From NCBI GenBank assembly GCA_018883185.1, contig VEQP01000001.1:89174-153173 (forward strand): a stretch of 64,000 bases of DNA, in the 5' to 3' direction. A program made the position numbers and the translations under genes. Below, piece by piece: positions 9,380 to 17,327 of this stretch; positions within the stretch are counted from its first letter, which is position 1, and each line of letters begins with the position of its first letter. The stretch is from Nevskiaceae bacterium (GTDB lineage: Bacteria; Pseudomonadota; Gammaproteobacteria; Steroidobacterales; Steroidobacteraceae). The notes under the pieces are model-generated. The model searched no databases. It saw nothing but the letters and a program-made list of their open reading frames with translations, and was not told the origin of the DNA.

Positions 9380-9991
9380 ATGAAATACCTCATTTCGCTG
9401 CTTTGGGTGGGTTTCGCGTCCTCGGCTGCCGTGGCCGCAGACCCGGTCAATTTCTGTGCGACCCCCGCGGAAGTTGCGCGGGTCAGGGCTGAATTAGCGG
9501 ATAAGCCGCCGGGCCCCTTGGGTGGTCCGGCGCGGAAACTAGGCTTGAGCGAGGCCGTGGTGGCGAGCGCCCTGCCGGCCGATCAGGCTCACGGCGTGGC
9601 CGCCAACCACTTTCCGGCTATCTGGAAAAGCCTCGAGCAGTGGCAGGACGCGGTGACCCTCATCACCAAAGGGGCCGACGTTTTCGAAGTTCTCGGCCCC
9701 GTCGGCGAGGGCTCTCCCTCGACGCGCAGCAAGTTTTTCAACCTTAAGCGCGAGGGCCCGGGGCTGGCTGGACACCTGCGCCCCGATCTCTATTCGGTCA
9801 TTTACCTGCTCTCGGTCCCCGGCAAGGATGGCGGTCTGCGCGGCGTGAGTTTTCACGCGCAGAGTGGCGAATCGGTATTTGCCGTGTTCCTGCCGGGCGA
9901 GGGTGCAACGCCCCCGCCGGCGGTCGTCAAGCAGTTCGAGGACACCCAGCGACTGATCCGATCTCTGCCGTCGGTCTGTCCGATCAAGTAG
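9380..9991 (+). CDS. secreted HutX/ChuX-like protein
   Basis: A 203-residue protein starting at ATG 9380 with a clear signal peptide (MKYLISLLWVGFASSAAVAA, cleavage near residue 20). The mature part follows the haem-utilisation HutX/ChuX pattern: a strand ADVFEVLGPVGEG, then SKFFNLKREGPGLAGHLRPD (compare the family FFNL...HGHIR), then SVIYLLSVPG and the strand ESVFAVFLPG. Known HutX/ChuX proteins are cytoplasmic haem-binding proteins of about 160-180 residues, so an exported version is unusual. No haem transporter is nearby. The assignment rests on short motifs only; it could be an unrelated secreted protein with a similar beta-fold. Confidence 0.5.
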   Translation: MKYLISLLWVGFASSAAVAADPVNFCATPAEVARVRAELADKPPGPLGGPARKLGLSEAVVASALPADQAHGVAANHFPAIWKSLEQWQDAVTLITKGADVFEVLGPVGEGSPSTRSKFFNLKREGPGLAGHLRPDLYSVIYLLSVPGKDGGLRGVSFHAQSGESVFAVFLPGEGATPPPAVVKQFEDTQRLIRSLPSVCPIK

Positions 9992-10871
9992 GTTCCTTGA
10001 GCGGCGCTGGCGTCTGCTGACGCGCGTACAGCTCTAGGCTCGAGTGACTCGGGCCATAGTCCTCGGTCGGCGCGTAGAGCATGTGCGGACAATGCTTCTC
10101 CGCGTACTCACGCACGTGTGCGGGTAGCCGGTCGACACTCGGGAAGGTCGTCATCGTGGCGTTGTAGAGGCAGTGCCCCGCCGCTTGACCCATCAACATC
10201 CAAGGTAGCCACGGCGTGATCCGTTGCCAGGTGCCGACGTAGGGGACGGCCGTCAGCGCGGGGTTTTCGAGGTCCGCGCGCTTGACGAAGTAGCGCATCA
10301 TTTCGGACACCTGCGCGCGCGGTCCGGCAGACTCGCGCGGCCAGTGGTCGGGCTGCAGCGGATTTTTATAGTTTAGGTGCATGTCGGTGGAGAGCACCAA
10401 GGTCTCGCCATCGAGATCCTGCCAGGGGAATATCAAGGGGATCTTGCGCAGCGTGCTCGGGTCGCCACCGAAATCCTCGGGCGCCAAAATCAACGTGTCG
10501 CTGATGGTGTAGTTGAACGGATCGTTGATCGCGTGCACCACACGCACTGACTCGCCGGTGAAGACGTTTTTCCATTCGTCGATGATCGAACCGGGCTGGC
10601 CGAGGCGCGTGAGCTCCGTGTAGAAGATCACCTCCTTGTTGACGCGACGAATGTTGCCGTCGGGCAGCGGCAGCAGGCGCGTGCAGAGGAAGGTTTGGAA
10701 GCCGAGAAACGGTGTTACGGCATGGCCCGGGCGTACCGCCATAATGATGCCGCTGCAGTGGCAGATGCGCTCTTTGCTGCTGTCGAGGTCAGCCTGAATG
10801 CGTGCCCAAGCGTCCCGATTCCAGCGTGGGCGCATGAAATCGATCTGTGTCTCGAACGGAATGATGGCCAT
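9984..10871 (-). CDS. DUF1838 family protein, no export signal
   Basis: A 295-residue protein starting at ATG 10871, preceded by an AGGGGG ribosome-binding site. It shares long blocks with the Tat-exported paralogue at 15258-16244: NDPFNYxIS, STDMHLNY, WPRESAGP, VSEMMRYF, RITPWLPWMLMG followed by GH, and a SLELYARQQTPAP tail. The family is DUF1838, with no established reaction. The conserved Asp-x-His and Gly-His pairs could bind a metal or substrate (inference). It is divergent from the atypical alpha/beta hydrolase at 11029, and its 3' end overlaps the HutX-like gene by 8 bp. The protein lacks a signal peptide, so the two paralogues probably act in different compartments. Confidence 0.85.
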   Translation of the reverse strand: MAIIPFETQIDFMRPRWNRDAWARIQADLDSSKERICHCSGIIMAVRPGHAVTPFLGFQTFLCTRLLPLPDGNIRRVNKEVIFYTELTRLGQPGSIIDEWKNVFTGESVRVVHAINDPFNYTISDTLILAPEDFGGDPSTLRKIPLIFPWQDLDGETLVLSTDMHLNYKNPLQPDHWPRESAGPRAQVSEMMRYFVKRADLENPALTAVPYVGTWQRITPWLPWMLMGQAAGHCLYNATMTTFPSVDRLPAHVREYAEKHCPHMLYAPTEDYGPSHSSLELYARQQTPAPLKEPT

Positions 10872-11028
10872 TGGTGTCCCCCTGTCTTCTGCGCAGCAGC
10901 GTAGCGACAGATGGTATGCATCGCCGACACTCCGGCCTGCAGTTCCGCACCATGGACATGTCGACCCGCATCTGTGGCGGGGCGCCAGGCCCAAGGTTGG
11001 AATGGAATCTCAACTAGGTCTGAAAATC

Positions 11029-11841
11029 ATGAACGGTCAAACAATGAAGCGCGGCTACGCCGACGGGCCTTACGGCCAGATTCACTACCACGACAGCGGC
11101 GTCGGTCGGCCGCTGGTTTTGATTCATCAAGCGCCGATGTCGGCGCGCCAGTACGACAGCGTCTTCCCTTTGCTGATCGCACGCGGCATCAGGCCGATCG
11201 CGATCGACTGTCCGGGTTTTGGCATGTCGGATCCCACGCCCTTCGTTCCGCGCATTGAGCAGTGGGCCTGTATCGTGCCCGCGGTGCTCGATCATCTGGG
11301 TGTACGCAGTGCCGTGCAGTCTGGACACCATACGGGTGCGCTCGTCGTCACCGAGGTTGAGCAGCAGTTCCCACAATACGTCGACAAGCTCGTGCTGGGT
11401 GGCGTTTTGATTTTGAGTGACGCGGAGCGCGAATTCTTCGACCGCGTCGTCGCCGACGAAAGGGCCATGCGGCATCAGCCCGACGGCTCGCACCTCGTTG
11501 ATGCGTTCAAATTACGTTACGACATGTACGGCAATAACCCGGCGCCTACCCCGGAGTTGATCACTCGATACACGGTTGAGCGTTTCATGGGGCTGGGGCC
11601 GTTTTGGTACGGACACCACGCGGCCTTCGCCTACGATCACGCCGCAGCGCTCATGAAGATCCGTCGCCCGGCCATGATTCTCACGAACACGGGCGATCAG
11701 ATCTACGAGAACGCGAAGCTCGCGCATTCGCTACGGCCGGATTTCGCCTTCGTTGCGATTCCGGGCGGTGGCATCGACATCACCGATCAATGCCCCGACG
11801 AGTGGGTCGAGGCCATCGACGCCTACATGCGCGAAGACTGA
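11029..11841 (+). CDS. alpha/beta hydrolase-fold protein with GHHTG elbow
   Basis: About 270 residues from the ATG at 11029; ATGs at 11002 and 11044 are alternatives. The fold is clear: LVLIHQAPMS, IAIDCPGFGMSDP, and an acid region LTNTGDQIYE. The nucleophile elbow is GHHTG instead of G-x-S-x-G. The position where the catalytic His normally follows the last strand reads IPGGGIDITDQ, without His. Two of the three triad residues are therefore missing, unlike its paralogue at 5557, which keeps the late His. It may be a non-hydrolytic or binding protein, or use another mechanism. It belongs to the DUF1838 island. Confidence 0.82.
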   Translation: MNGQTMKRGYADGPYGQIHYHDSGVGRPLVLIHQAPMSARQYDSVFPLLIARGIRPIAIDCPGFGMSDPTPFVPRIEQWACIVPAVLDHLGVRSAVQSGHHTGALVVTEVEQQFPQYVDKLVLGGVLILSDAEREFFDRVVADERAMRHQPDGSHLVDAFKLRYDMYGNNPAPTPELITRYTVERFMGLGPFWYGHHAAFAYDHAAALMKIRRPAMILTNTGDQIYENAKLAHSLRPDFAFVAIPGGGIDITDQCPDEWVEAIDAYMRED

Positions 11842-11847
11842 GTCGGT

Positions 11848-14268
11848 TTATTTCCCCCCAAGGGCGTAGGTGGCCGTGAGGCCAAACGTCGCGCGCTCGC
11901 CCTGAGACACGTTGGGTACAAACGCCGCACTCGTGGCGTTCAACGGCGGCTGGAAAATCACCGCCGAGACGAACTGCTTGTCGAATACGTTGCGTCCCCA
12001 TAGGGCGACATCCAGCGCACCGCGGCGAACTCCGATGCGTGCATTGACAAGCGTTCGCGACGGGATGGTCGTCAGACCAATCGTGAGGGCGCTGGTCTCG
12101 GAGGTGTAGCTTCCGTCCGCACGCGCATAGAGCGACCAGTCCCCCGACAGCGGCGTGTCGTAGGCTAAGTAGAGACTGGCGAGACGGTTGGGAGAACGAG
12201 GTAACGGTCGTCCCGACACGTCGGGCAGCGTCGCGCCGCGAAAGACGAGCGATGGGCAGAACCCGACGGCAGCCGCCGGAATGGTGGTGGACGTACCGCC
12301 GCAGTAACGCAATACGCCAGCATCGACGGTGCCGCTGTCGAACTCAGTCGGGGTGTACGAGTAAGTTCCGCCGATCTGTAGCTTGTCCGTTGCCTGGAAG
12401 TTGACGGAGAGCTCAACACCCTTCGAGGTTGCATCGCCGACGTTCTGAACGAGGTTGCTGATCAGTGGCGCAGGAGGGGTGGCCGGAATCTGGATGCCCG
12501 TGTAGTCGATGAAGAAGAGCGCAACATCCGTGCTCACGCGCCGATTTAGCCACTCCGCTTTCCAGCCTAGCTCGTAGGTCTTATTCTCTGCCGGATCGTA
12601 CGCTTGCAGTGCTTCGGGCACCGCGGCGTTGCCTGCTACAGCATCGGTCTTGCCGTTGAAGTAGCCCGAGATCACGCCCTTTGCGGCGGAGGCGTAGAAG
12701 TGCTGAGAAGCCGACCACGTGTAATCGGCATGTGCACGCCATGTCGTGTAATCAAAGGTTCGCTGCTGATAGGTGCTCGGTCCGACGACGGCGTTGAAGC
12801 GCGAACGGTCTTCGCTGTCGCGTCGGAGTTCAGCACCAACCGTCCAGGCATCGCTAGCCTTGAACTCCAGCGAGCCGAAGTACGCTGTCTGCTTGTCTTC
12901 GCCGATGAAGCGCGAGAGGTCCACCATCACGTTGGTCGGATCGGTGGAAACAGCCGTGGTCGGATTGCCTTGGATGAAAAAGAAAATGTCCGATTGCGGC
13001 CGCTCTCCCGGTGCCAAATTGCGACCGTCGTAAGAAAGTCGGCCGCGCGAAACAAACTCGTTCTTGCTCAGGAATCCGCCGACACCCCAGCGGACGCGCT
13101 CGCCGATATCGCCTTCCAGGCGTAGTTCCTGTGATTTGGTTTTGGTTGAGCCTCGACCGGATCCCGTAAACGCCGGGACCGCCTGCTGGCGAAGCACAAC
13201 CGTAGGGGCCGCGTTGTTGACGATGTTGAAGGTGTAGCCGCGCCCGTTGTTGAAGCCGAGGCCGTTGTCGGAGGCGTTGTCCGTCTTCGCATCGTAGATC
13301 GACGTTTGACTCTTCAGTACGACTGCCCCGAAGTCATAACTGATATCGAGGGCTGCCAAGGTGACTTTGCGTGAGAACGCGATGGCGTCTGGGTTGGCCG
13401 CCAAAGTACGCGAGACCGGTACGTCGCCACAGTAGGCGCTGAGCGGTCGCCCTGCGGGGCCACAGTTGAGCGCCGGGACGATATACGCGGGTGAAGAGTC
13501 GCGAAGATCGTCGGTGTAGTAAGCAAAGAGTCGCGCTGTGAGTTGTTCACTCGGGGTGAGATCGAGGGTCGCGGACAGGTTCTTGGTCTCATAGCCGCCG
13601 AGCCCCGCGCTCGGTTCGGCTTGGTTTTTCCAACTGCCGTCGAACGAGTTGTAGCTTGCAGCAACGCGTGCTCTCAGTACGTCGTTGATTGGGCCGGAGA
13701 GCACGATTCGCGCTTCGCGCCGGTTGTCGGTGCCCACGGTGGCGCCTACCTTACCCTCGAATTCCGCAGTCGGCGCAGCCGGTACGTAATTGATGGCTCC
13801 GTTGAAGGCATTGCGGCCATAGAGCGCCGATTGCGGACCCTTGACGACTTCGATGCGTGCGAGATCGAGCAACTCAACGTTGCTGGCGCTGAGATTGGAG
13901 AGATACACACCGCCGTAGAAAACAGCGACGTTGCGATCGGGGCTATTGAGGTTCGTTTGCGAGATGCCGCGAATCACCGGCGTGCCAAGTTGGTTCTGAA
14001 GGGCATCGAAGTACGTAAGCCCTGGCGTGAACAGTGCAACGTCGTAAAGACTTTGCACTCCCTTCGCTTCGATGTCAGCTCCGGTAATCACCGATACGGC
14101 CACAGGTGTTTCGAGAAGAGTCTCTTCCCGCTTTCGTGCCGTGACGACGATTTCCTCCAGCGAGGCGGCCGATGCCTCATTGGGCGCGCTGAGCGCTGCC
14201 GATGATGCCGAGTAAGCGAGCGCAGCGGATACCGCTGCTTGGACAAACTTCGTACCGAAATGGCGCAT
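11848..14268 (-). CDS. TonB-dependent outer-membrane receptor
   Basis: An 806-residue TonB-dependent receptor. It has a signal peptide (ALAYSASSAALSA), a TonB box LEEIVVTARKREE, and a plug domain (VSVITGADIEAKGV, TPVIRGISQ, IEVVKGPQSALYGRNAFNGAINY). A 22-strand barrel follows, ending in the typical TFGLTATYALGG. The lineage resembles the large receptor class abundant in aromatic- and steroid-degrading proteobacteria rather than siderophore receptors, but the substrate cannot be read from sequence. It is divergent from the IclR gene across 162 bp that contain a perfect palindrome. Its 3' end nearly abuts the alpha/beta hydrolase, with which it is convergent. Confidence 0.92.
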   Translation of the reverse strand: MRHFGTKFVQAAVSAALAYSASSAALSAPNEASAASLEEIVVTARKREETLLETPVAVSVITGADIEAKGVQSLYDVALFTPGLTYFDALQNQLGTPVIRGISQTNLNSPDRNVAVFYGGVYLSNLSASNVELLDLARIEVVKGPQSALYGRNAFNGAINYVPAAPTAEFEGKVGATVGTDNRREARIVLSGPINDVLRARVAASYNSFDGSWKNQAEPSAGLGGYETKNLSATLDLTPSEQLTARLFAYYTDDLRDSSPAYIVPALNCGPAGRPLSAYCGDVPVSRTLAANPDAIAFSRKVTLAALDISYDFGAVVLKSQTSIYDAKTDNASDNGLGFNNGRGYTFNIVNNAAPTVVLRQQAVPAFTGSGRGSTKTKSQELRLEGDIGERVRWGVGGFLSKNEFVSRGRLSYDGRNLAPGERPQSDIFFFIQGNPTTAVSTDPTNVMVDLSRFIGEDKQTAYFGSLEFKASDAWTVGAELRRDSEDRSRFNAVVGPSTYQQRTFDYTTWRAHADYTWSASQHFYASAAKGVISGYFNGKTDAVAGNAAVPEALQAYDPAENKTYELGWKAEWLNRRVSTDVALFFIDYTGIQIPATPPAPLISNLVQNVGDATSKGVELSVNFQATDKLQIGGTYSYTPTEFDSGTVDAGVLRYCGGTSTTIPAAAVGFCPSLVFRGATLPDVSGRPLPRSPNRLASLYLAYDTPLSGDWSLYARADGSYTSETSALTIGLTTIPSRTLVNARIGVRRGALDVALWGRNVFDKQFVSAVIFQPPLNATSAAFVPNVSQGERATFGLTATYALGGK

Positions 14269-14364
14269 GAGAGTTCGACCCTATTCTTTGTTAATGACCC
14301 CGTATCAACGTTAGCACCTCGGTTCGTGACTGAAGCCTTGTGAGTTTTGTAAACGTGCTGCAAT

Positions 14365-14380
14365 ATTCCATTATTGGAAT
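14365..14380. promoter_or_regulatory. candidate IclR operator palindrome
   Basis: ATTCCATTATTGGAAT is a perfect inverted repeat (ATTCCA-N4-TGGAAT) in the divergent region between the TonB receptor and the IclR gene. IclR-family regulators bind short palindromes at divergent promoters. Two overlapping TGGAAT half-sites (10998-11008) sit before the alpha/beta hydrolase start, which may mean a shared regulon (inference). Confidence 0.5.
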
Positions 14381-14430
14381 TTTAAGACGGTGCTGTTGTA
14401 TCCAAGAAACGTCTTGGAAACCGCTACGCA

Positions 14431-15213
14431 ATGCCTACCAGATCCGACTCATCTCGCGCTACCGCCCGGGTTTTCGCCGTGATGGAGCATCTCAGCGCTG
14501 CACCGGTGCCGATGACCAATCTGCAAATCGCGCAGGCGCTGCGGGTGCCGGTCTCGAGCATGCACCGTTTGCTACGCAAGCTTTGTGCCTTGGGGTACCT
14601 GCACTTTGATGCGGACGATGCGAGCTACTCGGTCGCGTGGCGCCTCAGCGACCTTGGCCGCAGACTGGCGGACTTGGGGGGGTACTCGCCGGCATTGCAT
14701 GCCTCGATGAGCGAGTTGCGACGGGTGACCGGCGCCACCGTGACGTTCTGGGTGCCGAGCGGCGCCCACGTTCGTTTATCCGCGCTGTTTCGCGGGCAGG
14801 TGCGAGGGCGCAGCTCGCATTCTCCGGGCGAATTGCGTGAGCCGTTTTCCACGCCGGGTCTCGCCATCGCCACCTCGTACTCGACGTTGCAACTGCGGCA
14901 GCTGACCGCGCTGGCGCGACGTCGCAACGTGCCGTTTGGCCGCAACCTGCGGACCTTTCGTGATGTCACCCGTGCTGTCGAGCCGGTCAAGCGCCGCGGC
15001 TATGCCGTCGGTTTCAACCTGCTCGCTGACGGTTGGGGTTTGTTGACCTGGCCAATCCCGGTGACGCTGAGTCCCCGCCGGTTCGGGGCGTTGGCAGTGG
15101 CCCTTCCGGTCAAGGAACTGCGCCAGCGTCAGGACGACCTTGTCCCCATCGTTGAACGCCAGATGGCCATATATGCCAAAGCGCTCGACGCCTACTCGGG
15201 AAGTGGCCGATAG
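14431..15213 (+). CDS. IclR family transcriptional regulator
   Basis: A 260-residue IclR-type regulator. The N-terminal winged helix is visible as VFAVMEHLSAAP, MTNLQIAQALRVPVSSMHRLLRKL and LGYLHFD (residues about 10-65). It is followed by the GAF-like effector domain, with VTGATVTFWV and a C-terminal ALAVALPVKELR strand. IclR regulators usually control catabolic operons and respond to a pathway intermediate. Position between the TonB receptor (divergent) and the Tat-DUF1838 operon (downstream, same strand) suggests it regulates both. The DUF1838 gene starts 44 bp after its stop, with its own AAGGAGA ribosome-binding site. Confidence 0.9.
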   Translation: MPTRSDSSRATARVFAVMEHLSAAPVPMTNLQIAQALRVPVSSMHRLLRKLCALGYLHFDADDASYSVAWRLSDLGRRLADLGGYSPALHASMSELRRVTGATVTFWVPSGAHVRLSALFRGQVRGRSSHSPGELREPFSTPGLAIATSYSTLQLRQLTALARRRNVPFGRNLRTFRDVTRAVEPVKRRGYAVGFNLLADGWGLLTWPIPVTLSPRRFGALAVALPVKELRQRQDDLVPIVERQMAIYAKALDAYSGSGR

Positions 15214-15257
15214 TCGGGAGCTCGAGTCGACCCAATTACCCCTAAGGAGAATCGATC

Positions 15258-16244
15258 ATGTCGATCCGTCACCAGAGCCCCTCACGCCGCAGTCGCCGGC
15301 AGTTTGTTGCAGCCTCCCTCGGCGTGGGCGCTGCCGCAGCCACGGGCCTCACCGCGGCCAAGCAATCAAGTGGCAAGCGAGTGACGGACGACGAGTTGCG
15401 GGCCCTCTTCAAGGATCCGGTTTGGAACCGAGAGACCACCGCACGCCTCGAGGGCGACACGGCACCGGGCAAGTTCGTCAATGGGTACGTGACCGGAACG
15501 GTCATGGGTGTGCGCGACGGCGAGGCGGTGAAGCCGCTGTTCGGCTTCGAAGTGTTCTCGGCGATCCGCGTGGTCAAGCAGCCGAATGGCGACTACCAGC
15601 GCATGTGCCGTGAGCTTATCTTCTACCGCGACCTGCGCACCGGCGAGCTCATGGACACGTGGTTGAACCCGTACACCAATGAGCAGGTCCGTGTGGTCGA
15701 TGTGGCTAATGATCCGTTCAACTACGTCATCTCCGAGTTTTATCCGGATCCGCCGACCTATGGTGGGCTTAATGCCGTCAAGCCGCCGCGCCGTCCTTTC
15801 CTGCGTGATTGGGCCTTCCTCAACGAGAACACGGTGATCCTGAGCAGTGACATTCACCTCTACTATCGCAACGCGCTCGATCCGGCGATCTGGAAGCGCG
15901 AGTCCTCGGGCCCGATGAATCGCGTCTCCGAGCTCTTTCGCTACCAAATCCGTCGCGACGATCTTGTAAACCCGGAGCTGACGCATCTGCCGCACAGTGG
16001 CGTGTGGAACCGCATCACACCGTGGCTGCCGTGGATGCTGATGGGGACGACGCCGGGTCATATCGTTTACGCCGGCTCGTTCAGTTCAGTCAAAAGCGTC
16101 GATGCGGTGCCGGCGGTCGTGCGCAAGCGGGTGCTCGAGCGATTTCCGCTGTATCAGGTGGCTCCCGAGAAGTGGGTGGATCCGAGCCTCTCGAGTCTCG
16201 AGAACTACGCGCGCACTCAGAAGCCTGCTCCCGCTAAGGAGTAA
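15258..16244 (+). CDS. Tat-exported DUF1838 family protein
   Basis: A 328-residue protein with a twin-arginine signal (SRRSRRQFVAASLG, residues 9-22, then an Ala-rich h-region) and a mature DUF1838 domain. Blocks shared with the 9984-10871 paralogue include NDPFNY, the Asp-x-His of SSDIHLYY, WKRESSGP, RITPWLPWMLMG followed by GH, and SLENYARTQKPAP. Tat export implies folding, perhaps with a cofactor, before transport. The reaction is unknown. It heads a tightly packed run with the CMD-like, TlpA and amidohydrolase genes (gaps of 3, -4 and 4 bp). Confidence 0.87.
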   Translation: MSIRHQSPSRRSRRQFVAASLGVGAAAATGLTAAKQSSGKRVTDDELRALFKDPVWNRETTARLEGDTAPGKFVNGYVTGTVMGVRDGEAVKPLFGFEVFSAIRVVKQPNGDYQRMCRELIFYRDLRTGELMDTWLNPYTNEQVRVVDVANDPFNYVISEFYPDPPTYGGLNAVKPPRRPFLRDWAFLNENTVILSSDIHLYYRNALDPAIWKRESSGPMNRVSELFRYQIRRDDLVNPELTHLPHSGVWNRITPWLPWMLMGTTPGHIVYAGSFSSVKSVDAVPAVVRKRVLERFPLYQVAPEKWVDPSLSSLENYARTQKPAPAKE

Positions 16245-16247
16245 GGC

Positions 16248-16829
16248 GTGATCGGGGATCTGCCGGCACCGTGCATTCCGCCGTTGCCACGTGCGCAGTT
16301 GCCGCCGTTCATGCAAGAGGCCTTCGATCGCGCGCAGCAGAAGCGAGGGGACGCGACGTTTGTACAGGTCATGGGCCACGCGCCAGAGCTGCTCGAGTGG
16401 TATGGGGAGTTCTATCAGCGCGTGTTCTATGGTGGTCGCGTGCCGGCACGTACCAAAGAATTGCTTCGGCTGCGACTGTCGACTCTGCATGGCTGCGCCT
16501 TTTGCAATCGAGGCAATCGGCACGATGCCCGAGAGGCGGGTCTCAGCGAGACACAGATCCGCTCGATAGAGGATTCTTCGGCGCCGTGCTGGTCGCCTGC
16601 CGAGCGGGCGGTGCTGGAGCTGGCGTCGGCCATGGCACTGACCTCGCCGCGAGGCACGTTGACCGAAGGCAACTACCGCCGGTTGCGCGAGCATTTCGAT
16701 GATGCGCAGATCGTCGAATTGGGCCTTACGATGGCGGTGCTCACGGGCATGGCGAAGTTCCTGTTCGCATTCGATCTTGTCGAGCGCGAGGATTACTGCG
16801 AATTTGGTGCTTCCGCGGAGGGCACATGA
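16248..16829 (+). CDS. carboxymuconolactone decarboxylase / AhpD-like protein
   Basis: 193 residues from a GTG start 3 bp after the DUF1838 stop. It has the all-helical CMD/AhpD fold with the redox-type motif GCAFCNRGNRHDAREAG (C-x2-C, then His) and an upstream RVPARTKELLRLRLST helix. Some family members are thiol peroxidase reductases, others decarboxylases or uncharacterised partners in catabolic clusters. The CxxC favours a redox role. The stop overlaps the TlpA-like start by ATGA, and a thioredoxin partner beside a CxxC protein is suggestive. The true substrate is unknown. Confidence 0.83.
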   Translation: MIGDLPAPCIPPLPRAQLPPFMQEAFDRAQQKRGDATFVQVMGHAPELLEWYGEFYQRVFYGGRVPARTKELLRLRLSTLHGCAFCNRGNRHDAREAGLSETQIRSIEDSSAPCWSPAERAVLELASAMALTSPRGTLTEGNYRRLREHFDDAQIVELGLTMAVLTGMAKFLFAFDLVEREDYCEFGASAEGT

Positions 16830-17323
16830 GTAACACCTACCGTCGACTGTGGCTGAGTACGCTGATCTGTCTCATCAGTGGCGCTGCGGCTCTCGCTGAA
16901 ACGCCTGCGCGGGCGACCGATGCGGCAGGGTTCAAGGCTGCTTTGCAGGCGGAGCGAGGTTCGGTGCTGATCGTCAATCTTTGGGCAACATGGTGCGTTC
17001 CGTGCCTCCGCGAAGTACCCGATTTACTCGCTGTGACCAAAGAGTATGAAAAACAAGGCGTCAAACTGATCGGCGTGTCGGTCGATGACCCATCGCCCGG
17101 TGCCGCCGTGGTTGAACAATTTCGTCAGCGGTACTTCCCCGCCTTCGTCACCTTTGCGCGTAGCGGTCCGCAGATGGATGAGCTGGCCAGCGTGATCGAC
17201 CCGGCTTGGAACGAAGTCGTCCCCACGACGTACATCCTCGATCGCCAAGGGAAGGTTGTCGTGCGTGTTCAGGGTAAGAAGTCGTTGAACGAGTTTCGTG
17301 AGGCGGTGCGCAAGGCGCTGTAG
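16826..17323 (+). CDS. TlpA-like thioredoxin-fold protein, exported
   Basis: A 165-residue periplasmic thioredoxin-like protein. Residues 1-24 form a signal peptide (ICLISGAAALAE). The redox site is WATWCVPCLREVPD, with Cys at about residues 57 and 60. The cis-Pro region is EVVPTTYILDRQGKV. It overlaps the AhpD-like gene by 4 bp. Likely it keeps a cysteine pair of an exported partner reduced. The Tat-DUF1838 protein and the amidohydrolase next door are exported candidates (inference). Confidence 0.88.
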   Translation: MSNTYRRLWLSTLICLISGAAALAETPARATDAAGFKAALQAERGSVLIVNLWATWCVPCLREVPDLLAVTKEYEKQGVKLIGVSVDDPSPGAAVVEQFRQRYFPAFVTFARSGPQMDELASVIDPAWNEVVPTTYILDRQGKVVVRVQGKKSLNEFREAVRKAL

Positions 17324-17327
17324 AGCC

